This document shows, in pieces, positions 1 to 8,952 of a stretch of 50,959 nucleotides of DNA. The DNA comes from Syntrophorhabdaceae bacterium (GTDB taxonomy: Bacteria; Desulfobacterota; Syntrophorhabdia; Syntrophorhabdales; Syntrophorhabdaceae), in assembly GCA_035541755.1 (NCBI GenBank), contig DATKMQ010000110.1:1-50959 (forward strand), in the 5' to 3' direction. A program made the position numbers and the translations under genes. Numbering within the stretch: the first letter of the stretch is position 1; the number at the start of each line of letters is the position of its first letter. The notes below the pieces were generated by a model. The model was not told the DNA's origin and did not search any database. It worked only from the letters and a program-made list of their open reading frames with translations.

Positions 1-254
1 ACGGGAAACGTGAGCCGGAAACCGGCGAAGGCGGCAGGTTACCAAGGCTGAGATGCCATCAGGAGCAACCATTTCTTTCGGTAATCCGCAGTTCTTCATA
101 ATATGCCCAATGCTTGACTCGTAGGTGAAAGAGAGAGTAATCCCTTATGTATAGAAAGTACATAACAGCCGGATGAACCTCAAAAGTTACCTATATGTTA
201 CCTATGAGTATAAAAGAGACTATGGTGCAATGTGTAACTTATTGATATTATTAA
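1..254. other. No recognisable gene at left edge
   Basis: I see no convincing coding sequence here. A GC-rich stretch at about 13-30 can fold as a short GCCGG/CCGGC hairpin, and a GGCTGAGAT string near 47 resembles one element of a thiamine riboswitch, but the other conserved elements are absent. The open frame that starts at 173 runs antisense through the tRNA fragment and is most likely spurious. Confidence 0.4.
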
Positions 255-298
255 TGCGCCCAGCAAGAATTGAACTTGCAACCTTTGGATTCGTAGTC
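255..298 (-). other. 3' half of a tRNA-Arg(ACG)-like gene, possible attachment-site remnant
   Basis: On the minus strand this reads as a tRNA 3' half: anticodon loop CTACGAA (anticodon ACG), T-arm GCAAG-TTCAATT-CTTGC, and acceptor strand TGGGCGC with discriminator A. No D-arm or matching 5' acceptor strand (GCGCCCA) is visible upstream on the minus strand, and the anticodon stem loses pairing two base pairs from the loop. Integrative elements often use such tRNA 3' segments as attachment sites and leave a truncated copy at one end. The fragment's orientation would put the element to its right. No intact partner tRNA was found in the window, so the att reading is inference. Confidence 0.5.
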
Positions 299-629
299 GT
301 CTGCAATATCCTCACGATCTTTTCCCGATCACCGCCCGTTCCTTACCCATTCTTGATCTATAAACATTTTTACAGTAATGTCTTCCGTGAGCTTATGGGG
401 GATTACGCTATGTCTACTGTACAAAAACTATACAAGACGCGATGCTAACACCTACAACTAAATGATTTCGTTTTTATGAAGGGACGAGAATTACGGATCG
501 AAACAAGCACAACATACGCTTGACCTGCAACCCGAACTTGGCGCTTTGTACATCAATATTCTAGCACAAAGCGTTACAGGCCGGGTTGTCAACGGTGAGA
601 TGGCTCTCTCTTTGGCAGATGATGGCGGT

Positions 630-824
630 TCAAGGATTAAACAGGCAGGCTCTTCTCGCTGTTTGCCGGCTGATGTTTAGGGCTTTGGATATTGCCTGAT
701 ACGACAGGCCCAAAGCGTGCAATTGGTTTGCTTTGTCGGCTAATGTCTTGTATAATATCCGCTGCTGATTCACGTAAATAAGGATGTCAGCAGAGATCTC
801 GGATGCGGTTCGAATAGGTTGCAT
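630..824 (-). CDS. Small helix-turn-helix protein, possible recombinase remnant
   Basis: This 64-residue ORF has a C-terminal helix-turn-helix-like segment (LGLSYQAISKALNISRQTAR, about residues 38-57). That pattern is common at the ends of recombinases, transposases and small mobile-element regulators. It is too short to be a complete recombinase and no catalytic serine or tyrosine domain is nearby. Its setting between a tRNA fragment and decayed genes fits a leftover of an integrated element. It could instead be an intact small DNA-binding protein. I cannot assign a family. Confidence 0.35.
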   Translation of the reverse strand: MQPIRTASEISADILIYVNQQRILYKTLADKANQLHALGLSYQAISKALNISRQTARRACLFNP

Positions 825-859
825 TCGGGTCCGCCATATGTGTTCAATAATTTCATTAG

Positions 860-1090
860 ATTTTAGATCAACTGTCTAAAAAAGAAGACGCCGACCAACT
901 TTCTGAGAAGGAAATCCAAAAATTTGTGAAGAAGACAACTCCTCCTTCAAAAATAGATAGGCTCATTGGAGAAATAGAACGAATTCTGGGGGAAAGGAGA
1001 ATTACGGATGATGGCCAGGTGAGGCGGATATCCAACTCTATAAGAAACGATCCCGGCATATCGGGGATAGTTAATCCAAAGGGACATTAG
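860..1090 (+). pseudogene. Gene remnant without start codon
   Basis: An open frame runs from just after a TAG at 857-859 to a TAG at 1088-1090 with no ATG, GTG or TTG start at its head. The translation is charged and helical in character (segments such as KIDRLIGEIERILGERR), as expected for real protein rather than chance reading. I do not recognise the family. It overlaps the tail of the leftward ORF at 947-1291, so at least one of the two is not functional. It is most likely the 3' end of a truncated gene in decayed accessory DNA. Confidence 0.35.
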
Positions 1091-1291
1091 CTCCCGTTTC
1101 CCTCTGTGTGGCTTCAGCATCTCCGTCACTTCTTCGTTGCCGAGGGCGTCAATAAACTTCCTTCGCCGGGCTTTACACCCTTGCGCACCGAGGATCTGTT
1201 CGAAATCATTCAATTCGTACCCGCAAAAAGTTACCTCTGTTTTACTTCTAATTTCTTTGACTGAAGGACGGTCATTTCTTGAACAAGGCAC
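947..1291 (-). CDS. Hypothetical protein, possibly with a degenerate C-terminus
   Basis: This 114-residue ORF starts with GTG at 1291. Residues about 10-68 look protein-like (KTEVTFCGYELNDFEQILGA), but the last 45 residues are antisense to the rightward remnant at 860-1090 and look like readthrough. The start overlaps the end of the small membrane ORF at 1272-1502, which would suit a two-gene unit. I do not recognise any domain. It may be a truncated gene whose original end has been replaced. Confidence 0.3.
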   Translation of the reverse strand: MPCSRNDRPSVKEIRSKTEVTFCGYELNDFEQILGAQGCKARRRKFIDALGNEEVTEMLKPHRGKRELMSLWINYPRYAGIVSYRVGYPPHLAIIRNSPFPQNSFYFSNEPIYF

Positions 1292-1502
1292 GAATCAGGA
1301 GCAAGCCACCGCCGATGATCATAACGGCAATCATCGGAACAAAAAGCAAGAGCACGGGAAAAAGAATAGGGCTGCCGCCTGATAGCTTGTATATAAAACC
1401 TATGGAGTATTTGAGGATCACGTTGGATACTCGGTCCTTGAGTGATTGAGGCGCAAGGAACGGTGGGTAACGGAGCAACCCCCAAAAAAAGGTAAAGTGC
1501 AA
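1272..1502 (-). CDS. Small membrane protein, hypothetical
   Basis: This 76-residue ORF has a strongly hydrophobic C-terminal half (PILFPVLLLFVPMIAVMIIG) followed by a basic end (RALFKK), consistent with one or two membrane segments and a cytoplasmic tail. It ends inside the next leftward ORF (947-1291). No family is recognised. Because it lies in a stretch with other remnants, it could be a chance or decayed frame. Confidence 0.3.
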   Translation of the reverse strand: MHFTFFWGLLRYPPFLAPQSLKDRVSNVILKYSIGFIYKLSGGSPILFPVLLLFVPMIAVMIIGGGLLLIRALFKK

Positions 1503-1847
1503 GGGTCGTAGACTACAAAGGGATTGTGGATGACTAATGGCAGTCCCGGAAGGGCTTTTCTATTATCTTATCGTTCTGTCGTACGAAAAGCAATATAGAA
1601 GCAAAGAGAGTCGCGCCGGATACGGCGGCGGTCAGAGGTACCGTGGCAGCGCTAAAATACAATTCAACATATACGTTGACTTCAAACATGGTGCTGGTGT
1701 AATGGTATTAACAAGGAAAGATGACCAGAGCTCGTTCCAGACAAGTGCGCAAACGATACGAGTCCCAGATTGTGCGGCCTTTGTGTCTCGGCAGGCTCAG
1801 TAGTCGATACGTACGTATATTCGAGGCGGGAGAGGGCGCTTTGTGTA

Positions 1848-2174
1848 GGCCTGTCAAAGCTCAGACCCGGCAATCAGGTTGCAGATGTGGTTGGCGCATT
1901 TCCGAGGAAACACGGAACCAAGGATTCGTGACCGGGCTCTGGTGCGGTTATCGAATGGGAATGGACCTCGGAGATGGCATAGGGCGCCTTGAAGGCGATT
2001 ACACGCAAATAAAGGATGGCATGGTCCTTACACCACCCCCAGATCATGATGTAGGACCGCGAGGAGGGGTTGCTTCTGGCAGACACATTTGCAGTCACAG
2101 AGGATGGACCGCAGAATCTTTCACGAACGGTTTGCGAATTGAAGTCCCTTGCGCCGGACAGCTCGGGAGTGTAG
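1848..2174 (+). pseudogene. Frameshifted 3' remnant of an M24 (Xaa-Pro aminopeptidase/creatinase-like) peptidase
   Basis: Three frames give successive pieces of the C-terminal half of an M24 metallopeptidase. The pieces are LRPGNQVADVVGAFPRKHG from about 1860, then CGYRMGMDLGD with IKDGMVLTPPP from about 1940-2040, then LLLADTFAVTEDGPQNLSR from about 2073 to a TAG at 2172-2174. The GMVL...P and VTEDG elements are typical of the pita-bread fold around the metal site. At least two frameshifts separate the parts, and several metal-ligand positions (such as the GHG region, here LWCG) are altered. No N-terminal domain is found upstream. This is a dead gene. Confidence 0.6.
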
Positions 2175-2234
2175 AATGGACGGTGTAATTACTGCGGCAC
2201 CTCGAAACACGTTCTGCTTGAGAGGCAAATAGCA

Positions 2235-4307
2235 TTGATAAACAATCGGCGATTTGAAAAACTTCTGGAACCTGCTCGCATCGGTTCGGTGAGGACCAGA
2301 AATCGGATCATAAAGTCTGCTGCCGGCCTTCAATATTGGATTCAAGGTGATAACCCGGTATCTGAAAAAGCCAAATTTCTCTATGAAGCTTACGCCAGAG
2401 GCGGTGTAGGTCTTATCATCATGGAGAGCCCGTCCATCGAGAAGGGCGGTAAGAGTTTCCGACTCGACAGGGAATCTCACGTTCAGGCCATGTCTGAGGT
2501 GACTCATCTGATCCATAAGCATGGTTGCCCCGTCTTTGTGCAACTGGCTGATATGGCAAACTGGAAACTCACCCCAACGGCCGACGCACCCAGGGCCCCT
2601 TCCTCTGTCTGCGTCTATTCGGAAATGGATAATCACAATACAATGCCCCGTGAATTGACTGCCACCGAGATTCAAGAGATTGTCCAGAAATTCGTGACGA
2701 ATGCGGAAGGAGCGAGTAAGGCTGGATTCGACGGGGTGGAGGTTAATGCGTCCTGCAGCCACCTGATACATACGTTTCTGTCGCCCTTCTGGAACAAGCG
2801 TGATGATGAGTACGGATCACAAAATATGGAAAACAGGACACGATTTCTTGTCCAGATCATCAGCCACATCAAGCAACGTTTGGGAAGGGATTTTCCCGTC
2901 ACGGTCCTTATCAACGGTATTGAAACAGGTAAGCTCGTTGATGTAGACCAAAGCGAGTGCCTCACACTCCACGAGGGTTTAGAAGTAGCCCGCTTTATCG
3001 AAAAAGCGGGTGCCGACGCGATCCAGGTCCGGTCTCAATGGATTGGAAGGCACGACGCCTCTTTTCTCACAGACCATCTTTTTTATCCCGAACCCCCTGT
3101 CCCGCTAAGCTCATTTCCCAAGGAACTGGATATGAGCCGCCGCGGCGCAGGAGCGAATGCGTCCATGTCTCACGCGGTAAAAGGGGTAGTTTCTATCCCG
3201 GTCGTAACTGTAGGCAGGCTTGATCCTGTGCTGGGGGAAAAGATACTCCGTGAGGGCAAGGCTGACTTTATCGCGGTAACGAGACGTCTTTTTGCGGACC
3301 CCGAGTTTCCAAACAAGCTTGCGACTGGAAAGGCTGACGACATCGTGCCTTGTACCTCTTGTACCTGTTGCAAAGCAGAAAACGCGCCTCGACGGTGCAG
3401 GATAAACGCTGCCATAGGGACGACAAAGACCTATGGAATTGAAAAGGCTGGAACAAAGAAAAAGGTAATAGTGATCGGCGGCGGCCCTGCCGGCATGGAA
3501 GCAGCGAGAGTGGCTGCCTTGAGGGGACATGCGGTCACCCTCCTAGAAAAATCCTCCCGGCTTGGTGGGCTAATCCCATTGGCAGCGATGGTCAAGGGGC
3601 TCGAAATTGAGGACCTGCCGGCGATAGTGCGGCACCTGAAGAACCAGATCAACAAATTAGGTGTAACCGTAAGGGTCTCAACGGAAGCAAATCCCGCATT
3701 GATTGAAAGAATGCGGCCCGATGTGGTCATATTGGCCGCGGGGGGCATCCCTGTCGATCCCGAAATACCCGGTATCGAAGGCTCAAACGTGATAAGAACC
3801 GCCGAACTCCATCGCACGCTGAAATTCTTCCTGCGGCTGGTCGGACCCAGAAACTTACGGCGACTTACAAGGCTCTGGATGCCTGTCGGTAAACGGGTTG
3901 TTATAATAGGCGGCGGTATTGCAGGATGCGAGCTTGCCGAGTTCCTGGTCAAGCGGGGCAGGAAGGTCGTCATCGTCGATACGGCGGACAGTTTGGGAGA
4001 AGGCATGATACATCATTTGAAGCTGCAGCTCTTCTGGTGGTTCCGAAAAAAAGGCGTAGTCATGTTGCCGGGGGTACAACCCGAAGAGATTACCGACGGG
4101 GGGCTGAAGGTGCTCAGGAAAGAGGGGTACAGACAGACCATCGAAGCGGATAGTATCATACCCGTCCCACCCATGAAGCCCAACGCGGAATTGCTGAAAA
4201 GTCTTCACGGAAAAGTCCAGGAAGTGTACGCGGTTGGGGACTGCAGCGATCCCCGGCTGATAGCAGATGCCATTGCCGATGGATGGAGAATTGCCAACTC
4301 GATATGA
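2235..4307 (+). CDS. NADH:flavin oxidoreductase, 2,4-dienoyl-CoA/enoate reductase family
   Basis: This 690-residue enzyme has the layout of 2,4-dienoyl-CoA reductase and 2-enoate reductase: an N-terminal Old-Yellow-Enzyme TIM barrel that binds FMN (about 1-365), a cysteine cluster for a 4Fe-4S centre (CTSCTCC...C, about 372-387), and a C-terminal disulfide-reductase-like domain with two dinucleotide folds (GGGPAG near 413 and GGGIAG near 559). The family passes electrons from NAD(P)H through FAD and Fe-S to FMN to reduce activated C=C bonds. The cysteine spacing is compact compared with CX2CX3CX11C of E. coli FadH. The start is TTG, supported by GAGAGG about 10 bases upstream. The transporter operon that follows may bring in its substrate, but that is only inferred. 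The true substrate is unknown. Confidence 0.9.
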   Translation: MINNRRFEKLLEPARIGSVRTRNRIIKSAAGLQYWIQGDNPVSEKAKFLYEAYARGGVGLIIMESPSIEKGGKSFRLDRESHVQAMSEVTHLIHKHGCPVFVQLADMANWKLTPTADAPRAPSSVCVYSEMDNHNTMPRELTATEIQEIVQKFVTNAEGASKAGFDGVEVNASCSHLIHTFLSPFWNKRDDEYGSQNMENRTRFLVQIISHIKQRLGRDFPVTVLINGIETGKLVDVDQSECLTLHEGLEVARFIEKAGADAIQVRSQWIGRHDASFLTDHLFYPEPPVPLSSFPKELDMSRRGAGANASMSHAVKGVVSIPVVTVGRLDPVLGEKILREGKADFIAVTRRLFADPEFPNKLATGKADDIVPCTSCTCCKAENAPRRCRINAAIGTTKTYGIEKAGTKKKVIVIGGGPAGMEAARVAALRGHAVTLLEKSSRLGGLIPLAAMVKGLEIEDLPAIVRHLKNQINKLGVTVRVSTEANPALIERMRPDVVILAAGGIPVDPEIPGIEGSNVIRTAELHRTLKFFLRLVGPRNLRRLTRLWMPVGKRVVIIGGGIAGCELAEFLVKRGRKVVIVDTADSLGEGMIHHLKLQLFWWFRKKGVVMLPGVQPEEITDGGLKVLRKEGYRQTIEADSIIPVPPMKPNAELLKSLHGKVQEVYAVGDCSDPRLIADAIADGWRIANSI

Positions 4308-4401
4308 CAAGACCCGAAGGACATAACGTAAGGAGCAAAACGGCCCTGTGGTTTCGGGGCAGCTACAGCCCTTGTCTAAATTCAACACACGGAGGTGCAT
4401 G

Positions 4402-5952
4402 ATGAAAAACAAGAGGTTAACCGCGTTCATTTGTTCGGCCCTGGTCTTATTGTTCCTGAGCCTCATAACCGTTGGAACGACGGCCGGAGCGCCTGCGGCA
4501 AAGTCCCAGCAAAAAATAACCATAGCGGTCGCGGCCGAGCCCGATACGCTCGATCCAACGACAACTAGGTTCAGCGTCACCTCCGCGCCCATCAGCAACA
4601 ATATCTTCGAAAGGCTTGTAGATTTGACGCCCGATGGGAGATTTGTGCCCGGTATTGCTTCGTGGACCGTGTCGCGTGACGGAAAGGTAGTGGAGTTCGT
4701 TCTGCGAAAAGGGATCAAGTTTCACAGTGGGGATCCGCTTACCACCAGAGACGTAGAATTCAGCCACAACAGGGCTCTCAAGACAAATCCCACACACCAG
4801 CGCGCAATGAGAAATCTGGACAGATTCGAAATTGTCGATGACTACAAATGCAGGTTCATCTTCAAGATACCTGATGTCCTCTTCATACCTACGCGTTCTC
4901 TCGCCATCGTTTCCAAAACTTATTATGACAGGGTGGGTGAAAACGAATTCGTCTCCAAACCAGTCGGAACAGGCCCGTACAAATTCGTTGAGTGGAAGTT
5001 GGGAGAATACATAGATATTACGGCAAACGACAGCTACTGGGGGACCAAACCTCAGGTCAGACAAGCGCGTTTCAGATTTATCAAAGAGGACTCAACACGG
5101 GTGGCTACGCTAAAGTCCGGAGAGGCAGACATTATTATGTCCACGCCGTATGCAATGGTGAAGGACGTCGAATCTGCCGGCTTCCGCACCGCGCGGCTGC
5201 CGACCCACCCGCCCACTTCCATCCAATTCCATAACAACAACCCTGACGTCCCGTGGTACGACAAGCGGGTTCGTCTTGCCATCGCCTATGCTATTGATGG
5301 AGACAGTATCGTGAAGAATCTGTTTCAGGGGATTCCAGGGCGTTACGCAAGGCTCGCCCCCGGTGAGCTCGGTTATGATCCCACGCTCAAACCGTACCCT
5401 TACGATCCGAAAAAGGCAAAGGAGTTGCTCTCTCAGGCTGGGTATTCCAAGGGCTTTGAAATGCCGCTCTACTATTTTTCAGGAAGAGTGGCTGGCCAAA
5501 AAGAGACCGCTGAAGCCGTCGCGCTCTATCTCAACGCCGCGGGTATTACCTGTAAGGTTCAGGGGATAGACGCCCCGCAGATGCTGGATAAAGTCAGGGC
5601 ATGGCATGACGATCCCAAGGCGGTCTACGTGGGCCTTGCCACGGTTCCCATGGCCCACTTACCCGAACCCACAGAGGCTTTATCAACCGGCTACTATTCC
5701 AAACAGCGAATGGCGGTTTATTTCAACCCTAAGTTGGACGCACTGATTGAGACAATCGAGACGACGATAGATAACAAGAAACGGGGTGAACTGATCAAAG
5801 CCGCCATCAAGATGATACATGACGATGTGGCAACTATTCAGATTTACACAGCCACCGACGTTTACGCGATGAAACCCAATGTAGAGTTTACGTTGACAAA
5901 GAAAAACCGGGAGCCCTTGATGCTCATTAAGGACGTGAGGATTAAGAATTAG
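4402..5952 (+). CDS. dppA: Peptide/nickel-type ABC transporter substrate-binding protein
   Basis: This is a periplasmic solute-binding protein of the SBP_bac_5 family (DppA/OppA/NikA type). It has an N-terminal signal peptide (basic KNKR, hydrophobic core, cleavage probably after the TTAGA segment). Family features include the VEFVLRKGIKFHSGDPLT stretch and the GTGPYKFVEW stretch. The second of two adjacent ATGs was chosen because GGAGG at 4391-4395 sits 6 bases before it; the upstream GTG at 4348 has no site. It opens a dppABCDF-order operon. The ligand (peptide, opine, nickel complex or other) cannot be read from sequence, so the gene symbol describes family only. Confidence 0.88.
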   Translation: MKNKRLTAFICSALVLLFLSLITVGTTAGAPAAKSQQKITIAVAAEPDTLDPTTTRFSVTSAPISNNIFERLVDLTPDGRFVPGIASWTVSRDGKVVEFVLRKGIKFHSGDPLTTRDVEFSHNRALKTNPTHQRAMRNLDRFEIVDDYKCRFIFKIPDVLFIPTRSLAIVSKTYYDRVGENEFVSKPVGTGPYKFVEWKLGEYIDITANDSYWGTKPQVRQARFRFIKEDSTRVATLKSGEADIIMSTPYAMVKDVESAGFRTARLPTHPPTSIQFHNNNPDVPWYDKRVRLAIAYAIDGDSIVKNLFQGIPGRYARLAPGELGYDPTLKPYPYDPKKAKELLSQAGYSKGFEMPLYYFSGRVAGQKETAEAVALYLNAAGITCKVQGIDAPQMLDKVRAWHDDPKAVYVGLATVPMAHLPEPTEALSTGYYSKQRMAVYFNPKLDALIETIETTIDNKKRGELIKAAIKMIHDDVATIQIYTATDVYAMKPNVEFTLTKKNREPLMLIKDVRIKN

Positions 5953-5953
5953 A

Positions 5954-5978
5954 TCTATGGCGGGTAACCAGCCATAGA
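5954..5978 (+). repeat. Intercistronic stem-loop between binding-protein and permease genes
   Basis: TCTATGGC and GCCATAGA form an 8-bp stem that continues inward through GGT/ACC. There is no T-run, so it is not a classical terminator. A stable hairpin just after a binding-protein gene commonly protects the upstream mRNA and gives higher expression of the binding protein than of the permeases. That role is inferred from position. Confidence 0.6.
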
Positions 5979-6110
5979 GCGCGGCCTGCCTTATACAAGG
6001 TTCATCGCGAAAGACCATGGCGGATCATAGATGCTCGTTTATGGGTTAAGCCTCGAAGGGAAGCTTATGAACAAGTGTAGACTATACCATTCTGCGGCAT
6101 ATAGGGAAGC

Positions 6111-7028
6111 ATGAGAAGATATATATTAAAACGATTGATGCTTGGCCTTCTGACGCTCATCGGTGTGAGCATCATTATATTCGTGGCAGTTCGGCTTTCC
6201 GGTGACCCTGTTCTGCTCCTTGTATCAGCGGACGCGTCGCAGGAAGAGATTCAAAGGGTCAAAGTGGAACTCGGCCTCGACAAACCCATCCCGATACAGT
6301 ATCTAATTTTTATGAAAAATTCCGTGAAGGGCGATTTCGGTCGTTCCACGCGGTATCATCGCCCTGCCTTGGAACTCGTGCTCAACCGTTTGCCTGCAAC
6401 TATACAGTTGGCCCTGCTCGCCTTTTTGGTTTCGGTTGGCTTGGGCATAACCATAGGCGTGATTTCCGTGACACGAAAGGGTTCATGGCTGGATTTTTCG
6501 GGGAAGACTTTTGCTATGCTCGGGCAGGCCATGCCCGAATTCTGGATCGGCATCATGGCCATGCTCATATTCTCGGTAAAGCTCGGCTGGCTGCCTACGA
6601 GCGGCAGAGGAGGGCTTACGCATCTTATTTTGCCAAGCCTGACTCTCGGATGGTTTTCGGCGGCATCGATCATGCGGCTTACCCGTTCATCCATGCTCCA
6701 AGTCATGGGGAGTGAGTATATAAAGACCGCACGCCTCAAAGGAAATCCCGAATGGGTGGTGGTCTGGAGACACGCCCTTCGTAATGCCCTGATCCCTGTT
6801 ATTGCTATGGGTGGAATCCAACTCGGCCGGCTTTTGGGCGGCGCGGTCATCGTGGAAAGCATATTCGGGTGGCCGGGACTTGGTCAGCTTATATTGGACG
6901 GCATTTACAGCCGCGATTATTCGATTGTTCAGACAGGTGTCTTTGTTACGTCAACGTTTTTTATACTGCTGAACCTTGCGACGGATATGACCTACGGCAT
7001 CATAGATCCGCGGATACGTTATGAATAG
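6111..7028 (+). CDS. dppB: Peptide/nickel-type ABC transporter permease (DppB-like)
   Basis: This 305-residue inner-membrane permease has the typical DppB/OppB N-terminus (RRYILKRLMLGLLTLIGVS) and about six membrane helices. It has the cytoplasmic EAA coupling loop (EYIKTARLKG, near residue 202) that docks to the ATPase subunits, and the usual C-terminal DPRIRYE. It would pair with the downstream DppC-like subunit to form the channel. A 158-base gap with a stem-loop separates it from the binding-protein gene. Length and order match the family. Confidence 0.9.
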   Translation: MRRYILKRLMLGLLTLIGVSIIIFVAVRLSGDPVLLLVSADASQEEIQRVKVELGLDKPIPIQYLIFMKNSVKGDFGRSTRYHRPALELVLNRLPATIQLALLAFLVSVGLGITIGVISVTRKGSWLDFSGKTFAMLGQAMPEFWIGIMAMLIFSVKLGWLPTSGRGGLTHLILPSLTLGWFSAASIMRLTRSSMLQVMGSEYIKTARLKGNPEWVVVWRHALRNALIPVIAMGGIQLGRLLGGAVIVESIFGWPGLGQLILDGIYSRDYSIVQTGVFVTSTFFILLNLATDMTYGIIDPRIRYE

Positions 7029-7077
7029 GCGATGTCATGATGTTCAGAGATTTCATCGACGTAGGTAAGGGAAGGAT

Positions 7078-7938
7078 ATGAGCGAAACGCCTTCGTATCG
7101 TGGGGTATGGCCGACGATCAAAAGACTGCCACTGCTGCCGGCGCTTCTCCTTATGCCGATTCTCCTATTCGGAACGTTAGGTCCGTTGTTCTATAGCCAC
7201 GATCCGGTGGCCATGAATCCCGCTCACTCTATGCAGCCACCATACTTGTTCGGCGGACAGGCCAGTTACTTTCTCGGTACCGACCACCTGGGACGGGATG
7301 TTTACAGTAAGATCGTGGAGGGGGCCAGAGCCTCTCTCGTTGTGGCTGTCACGGGTGTGCTTCTGGCAGGCGTTCTGGGCATCTTCTTGGGTATGGTTGC
7401 CGGGTATTTCGGCGGATGGATAGATGAAGTGATTATGAGGATTGTCGATATACAGATGTCCATACCGGCTATTCTCCTTACTATCCTTATCAGCGCGGCG
7501 CTGGGCGGAGGGTTAATAACCATAACGATCTGCGTGGCGCTTGTGTTCTGGACCCAGTATGCGCGGATAATCAGAGGAGAAACCTTGAGCATCAAAGAAC
7601 GCGAGTTTGTATTATTGGCCCGTATGGCGGGATGCGGAACGGGCAGGATGTTTGTCAGACACATTATGCCCAACCTCGTGAGTACGAGCACCGTCGTCGC
7701 TACATTGCAGCTCGGACGCGCCATCATCATAGAGGCATCGATCACCTTTCTGGGCCTTGGAATACAGCCGCCCAAGACCGCCTGGGGCCTGATGATGGCC
7801 GAAGGCAGGATGTATCTCTCAACCGCATGGTGGTTGCCAGCATTTGCAGGTTTTGCCATAGTGATAACCGTTTTAGGTGCAAACATGATGGGCGATTGGA
7901 TCAGGGACCGGCTGGACCCGAAATTAAAACAACTATGA
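7078..7938 (+). CDS. dppC: Peptide/nickel-type ABC transporter permease (DppC-like)
   Basis: This 286-residue permease has one N-terminal membrane helix followed by a periplasmic loop with the FLGTDHLGRDV motif typical of DppC/OppC, then the five-helix core. The EAA loop (EFVLLARMAGCG) lies near residue 175, and the C-terminus ends in the usual RDRLDPKLKQL form. AAGGGAAGG just upstream is a good ribosome-binding site. It pairs with the DppB-like subunit encoded 49 bases upstream. Confidence 0.9.
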   Translation: MSETPSYRGVWPTIKRLPLLPALLLMPILLFGTLGPLFYSHDPVAMNPAHSMQPPYLFGGQASYFLGTDHLGRDVYSKIVEGARASLVVAVTGVLLAGVLGIFLGMVAGYFGGWIDEVIMRIVDIQMSIPAILLTILISAALGGGLITITICVALVFWTQYARIIRGETLSIKEREFVLLARMAGCGTGRMFVRHIMPNLVSTSTVVATLQLGRAIIIEASITFLGLGIQPPKTAWGLMMAEGRMYLSTAWWLPAFAGFAIVITVLGANMMGDWIRDRLDPKLKQL

Positions 7939-7960
7939 GCGCACTAGAGGAGCGCCAGCG

Positions 7961-8950
7961 ATGGCAGAGAAACAGCACCTGTTAACGGTTCAGGATTTAA
8001 GGACCTACTTTTACACACGCGTCGGTGTGGTTAAGGCAGTGGATGGCGTGAGCTTCCATCTTGATGCTGGTGAGGCCCTCGGTATGGTTGGTGAATCAGG
8101 CTGCGGTAAAAGCGTAACGTGCCACTCAATCGTGAGACTCTTGCCTCCCGCGGGGTCCCATATCGTCGGAGGAAAGATCCTTTTTGAAGGGGATGACTTG
8201 GTTCAAAAAAAAGAAAGGGAGATGAAGCGGTGGCGCGGCAAGCAAATCGGCATGATATTGCAGGACCCTCTCGTATCGCTCAACCCTGTGCATACAATCG
8301 AAAGACAGGTGGGAGAAGCGATACGGCTTGATAACAGAAGACAGAACAAAGGTTTCATCCGGCAGAAAGTAATAGCTATGCTCGAACGGGTCATGATCCC
8401 TTCGGCAAAGCTAAGGCTGAGCCAGTATCCATTTCAGTTCAGTGGAGGTATGAGGCAGAGAGTGCTCGCAGCGATTTCGCTCGCTCGCCAACCAAAACTC
8501 ATTATCGCAGATGAACCTACGACAGCCCTCGATGTGACCATACAGGACCAGTTCCTGAGGCTCCTCAAAGAATTGCAGCGGCAATATGGGTTGGCTTTGT
8601 TGCTTGTTACCCATGACCTGGGACTTGTAGCAGAGACCTGCGACCGGGTAGCGGTCATGTACGCAGGCAGGATCGTGGAAACGGGAAGTGTGGAAAAAGT
8701 TTTTGATGATCCGGCCCATCCGTACACCAGGGCTCTCATGATGGCTCTGCCCGAATTGGAGACGAAGAAGAAAAGGCTCTATCAGATACAGGGTGAGCCG
8801 CCCAGCTTGCTCAATCCTCCGTCGGGATGCAGCTTCTCGCCGCGGTGCAGTGAGGTCATGGAAATTTGTCGAAAAGAATACCCTCCCTCAATGCCCACAG
8901 AAGCAGGTGGCGTAGCAGCCTGCTGGCTATGGGCGAATAGATCGGATTAG
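7961..8950 (+). CDS. dppD: Peptide/nickel-type ABC transporter ATP-binding protein (DppD-like)
   Basis: This 329-residue ATPase has Walker A GESGCGKS (about 44-51), signature FSGGMRQRV (about 159), Walker B LIIADEPTTALD (about 179), and the His switch in VTHDLGL. The C-terminal oligopeptide-transporter tail carries clustered cysteines (GCSFSPRC...C), which in this family may bind Fe-S or metal. It forms a heterodimer with the next gene product and energises import through the DppB/DppC-like pair. Its stop codon TAG (8948-8950) shares its last base with a possible GTG start of the next gene, which suggests coupled translation. Confidence 0.92.
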   Translation: MAEKQHLLTVQDLRTYFYTRVGVVKAVDGVSFHLDAGEALGMVGESGCGKSVTCHSIVRLLPPAGSHIVGGKILFEGDDLVQKKEREMKRWRGKQIGMILQDPLVSLNPVHTIERQVGEAIRLDNRRQNKGFIRQKVIAMLERVMIPSAKLRLSQYPFQFSGGMRQRVLAAISLARQPKLIIADEPTTALDVTIQDQFLRLLKELQRQYGLALLLVTHDLGLVAETCDRVAVMYAGRIVETGSVEKVFDDPAHPYTRALMMALPELETKKKRLYQIQGEPPSLLNPPSGCSFSPRCSEVMEICRKEYPPSMPTEAGGVAACWLWANRSD

Positions 8951-8952
8951 TG

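Noticed and set aside
13-75. Possible thiamine (TPP) riboswitch from a GGCTGAGAT string
   Set aside because: The partner elements (GAACCTGAT and the closing helix) are missing and no thiamine gene follows.
173-448. 91-residue ORF
   Set aside because: Its RPARIELATFGF segment is the antisense translation of a tRNA 3' half, a well-known spurious ORF signature.
1721-2188. 155-residue ORF as an intact gene
   Set aside because: It mixes frames of a decayed M24 peptidase; family motifs continue in other frames on either side of frameshifts.
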